A stretch of DNA of 64,000 nucleotides from the NCBI GenBank assembly GCA_021030915.1, contig JAGEMR010000030.1, positions 62,001 through 126,000 of the forward strand, given 5' to 3'. The translations under genes and the position numbers were made by a program. Shown one piece after another: positions 22,601 through 32,548 of this stretch (position 1 is its first letter; each line of letters opens with the position of its first letter). A model generated the notes under the pieces. That model saw only the letters and a program-made list of their open reading frames with translations. It made no database searches and was not told where the DNA came from. The stretch comes from Astrothelium macrocarpum. Its lineage: Eukaryota; Ascomycota; Dothideomycetes; Trypetheliales; Trypetheliaceae.

Positions 22601-24460
22601 TCAACACATCAAGTTTAACATCGCCGCACTAGAGTGCGGAACATCCACACTCACGCCCCCATTTGCGCTAACTGGCACGGTCTCCCCCACTGTTACGTTA
22701 CTCAGTCGGACCGGCATCCCATTCTCCAGCTCATAGTTGTAGCTGTATCCATCCCATGTAATGCCGGTGATCGCATCACTACCATTTGCCATTAGCCTAC
22801 TTACGGTTGCGTTACCACTACTGCAACTCTCTGGGGCTTGGAAATTGTACGTCGTCACTGGACGCGGTCCTTCGGTACTTGCGTTTGAATAGTTGTACTC
22901 CTGCAAATTAATCACCATTACCCGCTGCAGTACGCGATCGCTGTACGCAGCATATGCGGCCTCCATGGGATTGGGAAGAGGAAGATTGACAATGCTCGTA
23001 TTTTGAGCCGTACTATTTGCTGTATTACCAGAGACATTCCCAAGAAAAGCTGCGACGGCAACGTTTCCATAGTAGGGTGCTTTGGTACCGATGGAAGTCG
23101 TGTTCGTCTCTATAGGCTGCCAAGACGAGTAGCGGAAGTTGGTTCCCTGGTGCATGTGGGTTCGGCGGATATTGTTGGCCACGCAATAGAGGTTGAAATC
23201 TACAAAATCCAAAGTCAGTTCCCAGTTGCACCAACAGTGCTGGGTCTTAGTCTTGCGAACAGGTTAAACATACCAACGCCCCAAAGAGCAGCACCGAAGC
23301 TATTTGAAAGACCTGGTGCGCCTTCATTGTACAACGAATTCGTCTCGCCAAGAATGAAGGGAATCCCGGCACTTTCATTCAGACCTGCTAACAGACTGGA
23401 CTCATTAAGCTGATGCGCTACGCTCGCGACGGTCATTGAATGGTTCATTAGCGTTCCCTGCAAAGTCACACCGGGTTGCGTCGCGCCTCCAATGTAGCTT
23501 TTTGCAATTGTTAGCCGTCCATCCTTCAATCATTGAAGAACGAAGTCAAGTTTCTACCGGAAACTTACTTGTGACTCGAAATATACTCAATATCCCGATT
23601 GTTATCCAACCCATCTTCCCACGTCCGAATCGGGTCCAACGAATTTCCCGTCCCCGCGAAACTCGGCGCCATATACAAGTACTCCTCCACGGTCGTCAAA
23701 TTCGAGCAATTCCCCACCAACGTCTCCTTGATCCTCCCGGTCCAATATAACCACTCATCGACATAACTCTGCTCTGTCCAGTTCGCCGGCCGCACAATCC
23801 CTTGCGCACTCGTCCTGTACAGATCGGGTTCGTTCCCCAGCTCCCATACATTCAGTCGATCGTCCTGACCCAGCGTCTCGCATGCGTACGAGACGGAGTC
23901 GAGAAGCGCAGCGCGCGCGCTGCTCGAGTTGCGTCCAAGGTTGAAGCCGTGCGAGAAGCGCGTGCCGGGCCAGGTGGTGTAGGATTCGAAGAAGGAGGGG
24001 CCGAAAGTCAGGATGGTGGGATAGTCGGTGGAGAGGGCGGGTTGGATGATGCCAACGGTTGCGACAGGGAGGGAAGAGTTGAAGATGGCATAGTCTCTGG
24101 CGAGGATGTCAACGTTGTCTCCTAGCCGGTAATTCGAAGGAAGTGGAGAACGGTGGACAAGACGAACTGAGTATTTCCGCCCACGCGAATGTATGGCTTG
24201 GTGCCAGTGAGGTTTCCAAGATTGTTCAGAAGATTGTTGGAAAAGGTATTTGGATGCGAGATGTTACCGGCGAAATCAGGGAAAAAAGCGAATTCGATGC
24301 TGAAAGAGACGAAAGCTTCAAGCGGTATTCCAGCACCTACTGGTGGTGTATCACTGACGGAAATTATGGAAGAATTTGTCGACGGTCCAGCGGAAATCAC
24401 TGGATGAATGCATAGAGCACTAAAAACCGCAAGAAAAGAGAAGACCGAACTTTTTGCCAT
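22601..24460 (-). CDS. Secreted glycoside hydrolase family 79 (beta-glucuronidase-like)
   Basis: This is an extracellular hydrolase related to fungal GH79 beta-glucuronidases, which remove glucuronic acid or its 4-O-methyl form from glycans such as arabinogalactan. Four exons read on the minus strand: 24460-24168, 24096-23569, 23497-23274 and 23199-22601, with introns of 71-74 nt, giving about 547 residues. A signal peptide (residues 1-23) precedes a (beta/alpha)8 barrel. Joins restore YIRVGGNTQDYAIF, SSHNYIGGATQPGVTL and FGAALWGVDFNLYC. The acid/base glutamate lies in WELGNEPDLY (about 184) and the nucleophile in ILGETNSLYN (about 325). HMHQGTNFRYSSWQP marks the end of the barrel, followed by the GH79C beta domain ending VDVPHSSAAMLNL. 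Many N-glycosylation sequons are present. It is a tandem minus-strand neighbour of the NRPS-like gene. Confidence 0.9.
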
Positions 24461-24801
24461 GGTCGACGGGCTTCGAATGAGTACTTTTCAATTACGAGAA
24501 TGAGATGAGATGACATTTTTTGCCCCTCGGCGAAATTCTCCATTTTCTATCGAACTATTTTGGCTAATCTTGAATCTAATTGACGCTGAGCCAGCAAAGG
24601 CAGCTTGATGCTGGGTCAGGGGTATGTATACACCCCGCATTCGTGTTGCCCGAGGGGAGCATCATTGTGCCGGCGTTCCTGTAGATCTTCAAGCTAAGTT
24701 GACCATTTTCAACATTCCCTGCTACAGGTTGATCAAAAAAGTCTTTGGTAGTGAAATCTTCCGTCTGCGCTACAATGCTTCCGGTTCAGATATTCACATA
24801 T
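24461..24801. other. Intergenic region, GH79 promoter and NRPS-like 3' flank
   Basis: This short AT-rich interval lies between two minus-strand genes. No further feature was recognised. Confidence 0.5.
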
Positions 24802-27800
24802 TCACATATTCGTCTTGATCCATTCCCACATTTTCCCAAAGTAGTCTTCATCAACAGCTTTCACTGCCCTCAAAATGGGCGCTGTTTCTTTCGATTTCTC
24901 CATAGCAAACTCTGGCGTTTCTTTTCTTTCCTTTTGTCCCTCCTCACCTCCCTCCACATCCTCATTTCCATATGCATCCTTCCAAAGGCCCAACAGTCCT
25001 GATGCTACATGCTCCGGATTTTCCACGAGCAACTTCTCCAGCCTTCTCACCCACTCTCCAGGCTCCACCACCTCAAACCTCTCTCTCCCCCCCAACCACC
25101 CCAGTAAATCCATCCACATGGGCTTCGCGTGCTCATTCAACACATGATACACCTCCATGTCCGAATTCTTCTTTTCCTCTCCCCTTCCACTCCCCAACCC
25201 CAATGCAATCTCTATCACTGCCTGAGCAGCCACATCCACCGCCAACCACTGAAGCCTTTCCTCCCGCAACGCCGGTAATGCCCGCATACCTACGCCACTC
25301 CGCAGCATCACCGGCCACGCCTCCCGCGTATTCCACACCCCACGCTTCGTGTCCCCCGCCAGCTGTCCCACCCGAACTACAGCCACCCGACTACCTATCC
25401 ACGCCTGCTCCGCTGCTCTGGCGCAGATGTGTTCACCGACCCACTTGGCGCGCGCATAGCCGAGCGGCGCCGCAGCACCGGGATCGACACTCGTGGCCTC
25501 GGGAACCGGGCTGACGGAGGATGCAATGGCGCTGGCGGTGGAGGAGCAGAAGAGGAACGCTGGAGGGCGTTCGGTCCGTGCCCGGGCGAGGCGCAAGAGG
25601 TGCGCGACGGACGCGATGCTGTCCGTCTCGAAATGTGCAAGGCGGAGGCGGAAGTTGACGGACCATGCGAGGTGGAGGATCAGTGTCGTGGTGGCTGCAA
25701 GATGGGCGTAGGTGGTTGGGTCGAGGCCGAGATCGGGGGCGCTGAGACGGGCGGGATGGATGATGATTTTATTTGCGGCGCTGGTGGGATCGTCGTTGGA
25801 TGGTGAGGACGCTTCTGGAAGCGGTGCGAGACCGCGCTGAGAGAGAGCTTTGGATACGCGCTCATGTGCAGCGTGGTGGGTAGCGCCGCGGACGAGACAT
25901 TGAACCTGGGTGATTTGAGGTGAGTCGAGGAGTTGAGCGAGGACGTGGGAGCCAAGCGCGCCGGTAGCTCCTGTGAGGACGACGACGTGCTTGTGACTGA
26001 CGTCGGACGTGCTGTTGTTTTCGAGACTACCGTTAGTGGGAGGTGGGAGATCCTCAAAAGTGCTATAGTGGTCGACGAGCTGATGCATAAGAGTAAGGTC
26101 GTCATCTTTATTGCGGAATTGGCTTTCGCCATTACGGCTCTTGATGACAAAGTTATGAAGATTTTCTACATTTCCGCAGTCTTCCACTATTGTCAATGGC
26201 AGTTCTCCAGAGTCGTTTGGTAGAAGCTTGCGAAGGCTTGCGCGTATTTGCATACTTGCCAAAGAATCCATACCAAAGGAGAAAAGATCCGTTTCTGCAG
26301 TCAATTGTTCTCCATCTCGAACTACTGATTGTGCAGTCTCGAGAACCGTTTCCTTAACCTTGTCGTCTGGCACAAAGGCGGCATCTCCAATATTGCTGGA
26401 ATAGGCCTCTCGAATGTTATCTTGAAATTTGTGTTCAACGTGCTTTCGTAATATTGTTCCTTTGCTGCTTTTCTCTATACCCTGACTTGTCTTGAATGGC
26501 ATCGGTACGACCATGTTCTTTGCCAATTTCGCATGCTGCTGACTTTCTTTATTGATTTCTTTAACCAAATGCCACACGGCTCCCAAAAACTCTCCATCTT
26601 CCAAATCCTCTGCTTCTTGACTCCTAAAAATCAGCGCTCCGGGGTACGCTTCACCATCTCCAAATATTAACGCCTCACTAATGAGCGGGCTTGATGTCAC
26701 AATAGTTGCTTCAAGTGGTGCAGGGTCAAACTTCTTACCGGTGACAAGTGTTAATTGTGCATCCTTTCTCGAATGATATTTCCAAGCGTTGACTTTCTTT
26801 GGATGCTTCACAAACAAGTCGCTCGTAGCAAAGCTTCCATCCTCTCTATTTTTCTTCGCCATGTGCGGCCATCCAGGTTTCACCACCAGCTCATACGTTC
26901 CTTCTACGTCGTCTTGAGCTTCAAAGTCCAAGAACCCGGTGCCATTTGGAGCGCGAAGGTATTGCCATTCCTTGTCTCGAGCGTAGTCCCGATGCGAGGA
27001 AAGGAGAAATCCACACTCGGCGCTTCCATATCGTGAGACAAGGTTGACACCGTGATCGACGAGACTGTCTCCGAGTGACGAGGGAAGAGCTGCACCACCG
27101 ACCCCTACCAAATCCATTTCTCGTAAATTTTGGAGCCCGTGTTGATTGTCAATTAGCATCTGGAGGACATAAGGGACCGAAGAAAAATATTTGACAGGAG
27201 GGTGCTGTTGGTTTCTGTGAATCCTCTGGGCTTGATCAAGACATGTATTAATGTTCGAGGCGGTAATTGGAGCCTGGTGGGCAGGAAACATCCAAATCAT
27301 GGCAGCACTGGTCCAGGCGCGAAAGAGATCGGCAATTCCACCATGGTATAGAGGCGTGGTTGTGAATGTTGCAGGCGGGAGACTGTCACTTGTGTTTAAC
27401 AGACGTGGTAAGGCGCCAACTGCTCCACGATGGGTCTGCGGTATGGGTTTGGGGAGGCCACTGGAAGTTCCAGAGGTATGGAATAGATAAGCGACATCAT
27501 CTTCTTGGTCAATCGAGGTCTTCATAGAAGCCTGATCCGAGACGATACTTAATTTGTCGAAATTAAGACTTTCTCCTTTCTGGGTAAAGGATAGTACCTT
27601 GGCTTGAAGCCATTCGGGCACAGTGGTTCCTATCTTCTCGTAGACTGCATCATATAGCAGTAGTGAGACATTAGATGCCTTGCAAAGCTTTGAGACAGCA
27701 GATACTTCCAGCTGAGGAGCTACTAAGAGTACAGGATGGCCAAGCCTTATCAAGGCCAGCCACGAAAACAAGAAAGCTGGAGAACTTTGACAAAGAAGGC

Positions 27801-28071
27801 CGACAGGACTTCTCGGTGGACACGACGAGAGAATTGGTTGTATTCTGCTTGCAACATTGCTTGAAATTGTTCGAACATGTGAAAACGAGAGAGCAAGTAT
27901 GTCCGCTTCATTGTTTCCACGTAAGGATGGGAAACCAAGGGCTGGCCGCTGAGGAAAGCGATTGGCCAGGAAATCAATCAAGCCGTTGATGTTAGTATAA
28001 TCTTTTTTAGATAAATTTGCGTTCAGAACGTCAGCCTGTCCAAGTGTACAAATAAAATAGTTGACGTCCAT
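24802..28071 (-). CDS. NRPS-like enzyme, adenylation-thiolation-reductase
   Basis: This single-module NRPS-like carboxylic acid reductase should activate an acid as the adenylate, load it on a phosphopantetheine arm and release it as aldehyde (or alcohol) with NADPH. The uninterrupted frame from the ATG at 28071 gives 1089 residues. The adenylation domain (about 20-520) shows core A3 HTSGTSSGLPKPIPQTH near 200, A5-like SRYGSAECGF and a C-terminal TGKKFDPAPLEATIV. The carrier domain has DLFSFGMDSLASMQ with the modified Ser near 600. The reductase domain starts with the NADP loop VVLTGATGALGSHVLAQLL near 703, has the catalytic pair YARAK near 874 and then VRVGQLAGD. No condensation or thioesterase domain is present. 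The substrate is unknown; aryl acid reductases of this architecture make aldehydes that act as pigments or further precursors. It is not the lysine-pathway LYS2 protein, which is longer. Confidence 0.92.
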   Translation of the reverse strand: MDVNYFICTLGQADVLNANLSKKDYTNINGLIDFLANRFPQRPALGFPSLRGNNEADILALSFSHVRTISSNVASRIQPILSSCPPRSPVGLLCQSSPAFLFSWLALIRLGHPVLLVAPQLEVSAVSKLCKASNVSLLLYDAVYEKIGTTVPEWLQAKVLSFTQKGESLNFDKLSIVSDQASMKTSIDQEDDVAYLFHTSGTSSGLPKPIPQTHRGAVGALPRLLNTSDSLPPATFTTTPLYHGGIADLFRAWTSAAMIWMFPAHQAPITASNINTCLDQAQRIHRNQQHPPVKYFSSVPYVLQMLIDNQHGLQNLREMDLVGVGGAALPSSLGDSLVDHGVNLVSRYGSAECGFLLSSHRDYARDKEWQYLRAPNGTGFLDFEAQDDVEGTYELVVKPGWPHMAKKNREDGSFATSDLFVKHPKKVNAWKYHSRKDAQLTLVTGKKFDPAPLEATIVTSSPLISEALIFGDGEAYPGALIFRSQEAEDLEDGEFLGAVWHLVKEINKESQQHAKLAKNMVVPMPFKTSQGIEKSSKGTILRKHVEHKFQDNIREAYSSNIGDAAFVPDDKVKETVLETAQSVVRDGEQLTAETDLFSFGMDSLASMQIRASLRKLLPNDSGELPLTIVEDCGNVENLHNFVIKSRNGESQFRNKDDDLTLMHQLVDHYSTFEDLPPPTNGSLENNSTSDVSHKHVVVLTGATGALGSHVLAQLLDSPQITQVQCLVRGATHHAAHERVSKALSQRGLAPLPEASSPSNDDPTSAANKIIIHPARLSAPDLGLDPTTYAHLAATTTLILHLAWSVNFRLRLAHFETDSIASVAHLLRLARARTERPPAFLFCSSTASAIASSVSPVPEATSVDPGAAAPLGYARAKWVGEHICARAAEQAWIGSRVAVVRVGQLAGDTKRGVWNTREAWPVMLRSGVGMRALPALREERLQWLAVDVAAQAVIEIALGLGSGRGEEKKNSDMEVYHVLNEHAKPMWMDLLGWLGGRERFEVVEPGEWVRRLEKLLVENPEHVASGLLGLWKDAYGNEDVEGGEEGQKERKETPEFAMEKSKETAPILRAVKAVDEDYFGKMWEWIKTNM

Positions 28072-28984
28072 TTTCTAAGTGAAGATGACCACCAGTTCTT
28101 CAATGCAGGTATCACTAGGTACCTCTGGAGAAGGACATTACAAGGAAACAACGATGCAGAATAGAACGGTTAAAGCCTTGATCTAAGAACGGCTTCCGCT
28201 TTGAAGGTCATGGAGAACAAGCTCGTCATAGGAGAATTTTCATTCTTCAATGGTAGTCATGAAGTCATGAGCTATCGTTTAGAGAACAGTCAAAAAATGC
28301 GCCTTGTGCATTTCGTTGCATTGACTTGTAACTTTCCTTTGTTATCACTAATCTTGCGATGGACTCGCAATCTAGGCGTTCTTGACGCGAAGACCATTGA
28401 CTAAAAAGCGTGTAATCGTTCGCTGCTGAGAGGAGACACGATCTAGGGTTCAGACGAGGTTACACTCCTATGCAAACAAATGCAAACATACATCTGGTTG
28501 CAAGATATGGAGCATTCAACTATTTGCAGGACGATGATGCAAGCAGTTTCTATTTGGTAGATGTAGCAGCTGTGCGATGCTGACCTTACCGAATTACTTT
28601 ATGGGTAATTATGATTCATAGCTCGATCCGGATATGCTGGCGAGACTCTGATTGTAGATCATTCTGAATCATTATGAGCCATGCTGTGAAGAATTGAAGG
28701 ACAGCAAGAATATAGAAATGCGTGCACAAGCTGTAGATAGATCATAGCAATTGAATTGAATGATATGTGTTCAGAATGCATCCGAGCCAAATCCATCACT
28801 CGAGGCAAGTCTCCATTACCCGCAGGATTGACACCATCTCAATGACGAAGATTTTGCCGAACTGAAAACAATGTACACAATCATGATGTGTCGAATTGAC
28901 CGACATCGTCTGAAGCCAGACTAAACCAAGACTTGTCATTCGCTCAAATTGATGCTGCGGAAGCTAACATCAGTTCAAAGTAGT
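28072..28984. other. Intergenic region upstream of the NRPS-like gene
   Basis: About 0.9 kb lie between the NRPS-like start and the 3' end of the bZIP gene, both on the minus strand. It should hold the NRPS-like promoter. No gene was seen. Confidence 0.5.
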
Positions 28985-29789
28985 CTAGCCTTTCTCCAAT
29001 AGCCCACGTAAAAGCTCGACTTCGCCGTTCTTTTGGGCCAACTGCAGCTTTAGGCCATCTCTTTCACGGGAAACGTCTCCCAGCGCCTTTTCAAGTTCTG
29101 CGATACGATCAACCTTCTTTTGACGATACTTGGCCGCAGCGGCGTTATTCCGACGGCGTTTATCAGCTTGGACTTCAGAGTCCGGGCTCGCGGAGCGTTT
29201 CCCGGTAGATTTGACAGTATTGGCATCCAGCTTTGGTGTTGTTTTTGTAGCGAAAGTTGACGTGGACTGGGATGACCGAGGGGAATAGTCGTATTGAGGT
29301 GTAGTTGTGACAGTAGGCAAAAGAAGACCAGAGTCTGGTTGCTCTGCGCTGGCATTAGTACTTGTGTGTACAATGTCTAGAGAAATCGGCCCACCAAATG
29401 AGTGTGAAGAGGCCAGTTCAGTAGTAGCACCAGCTACTTCTAGGGCATTATTTTGTATCGTATCGGCATAGGAAAAAGGAACAAAACGCTCGGAATGAGG
29501 CAAAGAAATCGAGTAATCAGACGTCTCGAATGTGGAGTCGGCAGTGTAGGATCCACCAGGGGATTCAGTGGAGAAGAATGGTAGGGGCTGTGAGGTCGGC
29601 AGTCCCGGAAGTTGCGGAATGTCGGAAGAGATGAAGTCTTGGGGAAACAAGGAAAAATCAAAATCAAAATTCAGCCATTGATTGGAGTTATCCTGGTTCA
29701 GAGGAGTTGAAAAGTTGTTGAGGCTGGAAGAAGAATGCTGCTCTGTAGAATCTACACATGTTGACCACGCGAATCCGCTGGTACCTTGA
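28985..29789 (-). CDS. bZIP transcription factor (Gcn4-like basic region), 5' end unresolved
   Basis: The C-terminal 60 residues are a basic leucine zipper: KRRRNNAAAAKYRQKKVDRIAELEKAL, followed by heptad leucines (ALGDVSRERDGLKLQLAQKNGEVELLRGLL). It ends eight residues later at the stop at 28985. The NNAAAAKYR contact helix resembles the Gcn4/CpcA-type rather than the Yap-type (which has QRAFR). The first 200 residues are a Ser/Thr/Asp/Phe-rich acidic region typical of an activation domain. The frame has no Met, so the start must be in an upstream exon. The last acceptor is best placed at 29790 (exon from 29789, entering in phase 2). One candidate first exon runs from an ATG at 29981 to about 29936, but its donor is weak, so I leave it open. 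It would be a nuclear regulator next to the NRPS-like and membrane-protein genes. Confidence 0.8.
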
Positions 29790-29973
29790 CTAGACACGAA
29801 AAAGGGGCCCCAGATGAGGCCCAAAGTAAACAATGAGAACTAAATAGAATCGCTTGCGACGATGGGTTTCTGGAGGATGAGAGAAGCCTGAGGCTACGGT
29901 ATGAAGTGGAAATGGGAGGCGTAATTTGTAGTACTCGTGAAACTCTCCGCCAAGCACGCTAATGTGAGCAATA

Positions 29974-29980
29974 TGACTCA
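29974..29980. promoter_or_regulatory. TGACTCA palindrome, Gcn4/AP-1 type bZIP site
   Basis: The seven bases TGACTCA are the consensus site for Gcn4-class bZIP factors, about 190 bp upstream of the resolved bZIP exon. They overlap the candidate ATG at 29979-29981. The match is exact, but a 7-mer can occur by chance, so function is unproven. Confidence 0.35.
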
Positions 29981-29981
29981 T

Positions 29982-30386
29982 AACGTACGTGCGTATCCAG
30001 CTCTCCTTATTGTGGTAGGTAGGATCAACAAAGTTACACAGCAATACGCTCGAGTGCATGCACGTAAATCCACAACGAGACAAGATTTATGCATCACAGC
30101 CTAAGCACTAGACTGTAATCCGTCAGTTCACTACATTGATAATCTGCTGGGTCCACTTGCTCTTGGCAATAAATTCACGGCGCATATTCGTATTCGGTTT
30201 CCCTGATTTGAGATGAATTCCATCTATTCTGTTCTAAACGCCGGGGAAAACGCTCTTTTCTCTGACAATACATCTTGAGCCGCAAAGACTGCTTGGGTAT
30301 ACAAAAACGAGACCGGTACAGGAAAATCGACACCCGTGAATGCGAAATGTAATATGTACAACACAAGAATCCATCACGAACGTGAA
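29982..30386. other. Upstream region of the bZIP gene
   Basis: This is probable leader and promoter of the bZIP gene, followed by the 3' flank of the next minus-strand gene. No other gene was recognised. Confidence 0.45.
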
Positions 30387-31612
30387 TTACGGAGCTGATG
30401 CTCGCTCCTTGGCACGATCTTCAGCCCAATGCCGATGTTCATCGCGCAGACTAATCTGCACCCATTTGGTCGTTATTATCGCCCAGACGGCGGCCCACGC
30501 AAATGGTAGTGTCCAGCCAAGCTGTCGGATCTTAGTAAGAAAATGTAATAGAGGGCAGTGCTGAAGGCTAAGAACATACCACATAAGCAACGTCTTTTGA
30601 GACGGTAAAGATAATTGCCGTTGTTGCAGCAGCGACCAGACATGCCGGTAAGGCCCAGAAAAGCGTTATTCGGTGAAGCATTTGCCGGAAATAATGGCTT
30701 GCATTATAACGTGCGTTGAATCGCTCTCGAAACTCTGTACCTCCTGACCCGTCAACTGCGATGACATCTTCGATGATAGAATATATGCCTGGACGCAACG
30801 GCGCACCCTTTGGCAGAGATGAGATTCGGAATGGTGCGCGCAAGCCAAAGAGACGGGCGACATCAACGATGAGGAGTTCGACACCAAAAGCAAAGGTGAG
30901 CGTTGGGACGGGCATGGACAGAAGGCGGATGGGGGGCTCTTTGGGGATGGTGCCAACGATGAGCTCAATCATGATGATCATCCATGCGAATGAGTAGTTC
31001 CAATGAAACCAATCAAGCTGTCAAAATGTTAGTTGATGCTCATAGTTTTCGCCAATCTGTAGGCACGCATACATATGCTCTTCGAGCACCAATGGCACGG
31101 CACGTTGAGCCTTTTTTCCACAATCTCCAAAATCGAAGAAAGTATTCTATGATCGAGACACCACCGAGCGCAGCCGTACTTATGGAGAAGACGGTATTGT
31201 GTGATAAGTTTGTGCCGTAGAACAAGCCGAAATAGAGGGCAATCGGCATTGCTATTGAGTCCATGAACACCAAAGACCAGAAGATAAGAATGTGCCATTT
31301 TCGAATGCGTAGAGAATACTCGAGCGGAGGAGGAGCGGAATCGACGACGCTCATAGACTGTGACGAGTTGTTGTTGCTGTTGTCTGCTGCTGTACTGCTT
31401 GGCTCTGCTGTTCCGTCTTCTGTGATTGGTATTGTAGGAACTGCCGGTGCTGAAGAAGAGCGTGCATCGGGTGACGTTGCTTGGATGCTCGATTTCCTTC
31501 TACTGAAGCTCAAACTCGGTCTTCCTCCACCAGTGGATTCGCGTGGGCTGCTCAAGCTGGGTCTCCCCGTCCGGCTAAGGTCGGTGCTCTGTCTGGCTGG
31601 TGCTTGCATCAT
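30387..31612 (-). CDS. Conserved multi-pass membrane protein, unrecognised
   Basis: I recall this type as a conserved ascomycete integral membrane protein but know no function. Three exons read on the minus strand: 31612-31073, 31017-30580 and 30521-30387, with introns of 55 and 58 nt, giving about 370 residues. The N-terminal 100 residues are Ser/Pro-rich and disordered. Then come about six hydrophobic helices, including HILIFWSLVFMDSIAMPIAL, VFSISTAALGGVSIIEYFLR, WMIIMIELIVGTI, TLTFAFGVELLIVDVARLFG, LFWALPACLVAAATTAIIF and TLPFAWAAVWAII. The joins give RRAYLDWFHWNYSFAW and VAYVLGWTLPFAW. The segment FRFWRLWKKGSTCR is positively charged and probably cytosolic. A role in a metabolite locus with the neighbouring genes is possible but not shown. 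Confidence 0.75.
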
Positions 31613-32548
31613 CTTGTCGAAATCTGATACACCATTAAAGGTGTATTTCTGTTTGTTGACGGCTTCCGATTATTTTCAACACAAGAATCGGAAGATGATG
31701 ATGCGTATCCTCACAATGCACGGTCAGCCCTAGCGGGAAGACGGGTTTGATACGTCTCACGCCCAGGTGCTGGAGAGCTGGACCGGAAAGGTCGGCGTCC
31801 ACAAGGCCGTGCTTAGTGGTCAGTGAATCAGCGGACTAGGATGATGGCAAAGTGAGAAGAAAAGGGCAGCAGCCCGATCTTGCATTGCGAAAATGCGCAG
31901 CACGATGTTGAGGCCAATCGTCCCGTCTTCGGAGTGGATGGTGATGAAACAGTGGAGCAGGAGTGACGTTAGGCCTTTTCTGCCACCCTGCCACCTCTTA
32001 ACAACTTTCCCCATGTGCTCCAGCGACGCGCCATTCAAGCCGGGATTTGATCGGCAGGAGAAGATGCCGATGGTGCCTCAAGCCTTTCAGTGGCCGCTGA
32101 TTCCAACACGGCGAAGCATACACCGACCCCGCGCATGCTATCTATATCCATGCCTACTTTGGCCTTTGTCATGCAAATCCATTCCAAGCAAGTCTTGCGA
32201 AGTGGCTTTAATTGAAGCCACTTCGTGACTTTCAATAATGCTGGAGCGCTCTGTGAATCGATGTAGGGTCGGTCTACATTTACATGGTCGATATCCAAAT
32301 GAGCTGCGACTTTGATTGCGTCAGGACTCGTTAGGGCATGCTTAAAGTAAACGTCCAAGCCGCAACGGCCAGGATGGGAAATTGTCGAAATCGATGAGAC
32401 GAAACGATCGGCCAGATGACGGGTAATGACGTCGACCCGTGGCTCCACTTCTCCACTACCAGTCACTCCACAATTCCATTATTCGACTTTGTTTTCTGCC
32501 CAGAAAAGTGCTCTACGGATTATGTGATCCACATTCGGCGCGCTGACC
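31613..32548. other. Divergent promoter region, membrane protein and lipase
   Basis: This 0.9 kb interval lies between divergent genes. A minus-strand frame at 32035-32466 is open for 143 codons but has no ATG at its start and no motif, so it is not called. No repeat was seen. Confidence 0.5.

Noticed and set aside
32035..32466. 143-codon minus-strand frame upstream of the lipase
   Set aside because: It has no ATG at its start, no recognisable motif, and sits in a divergent promoter region.
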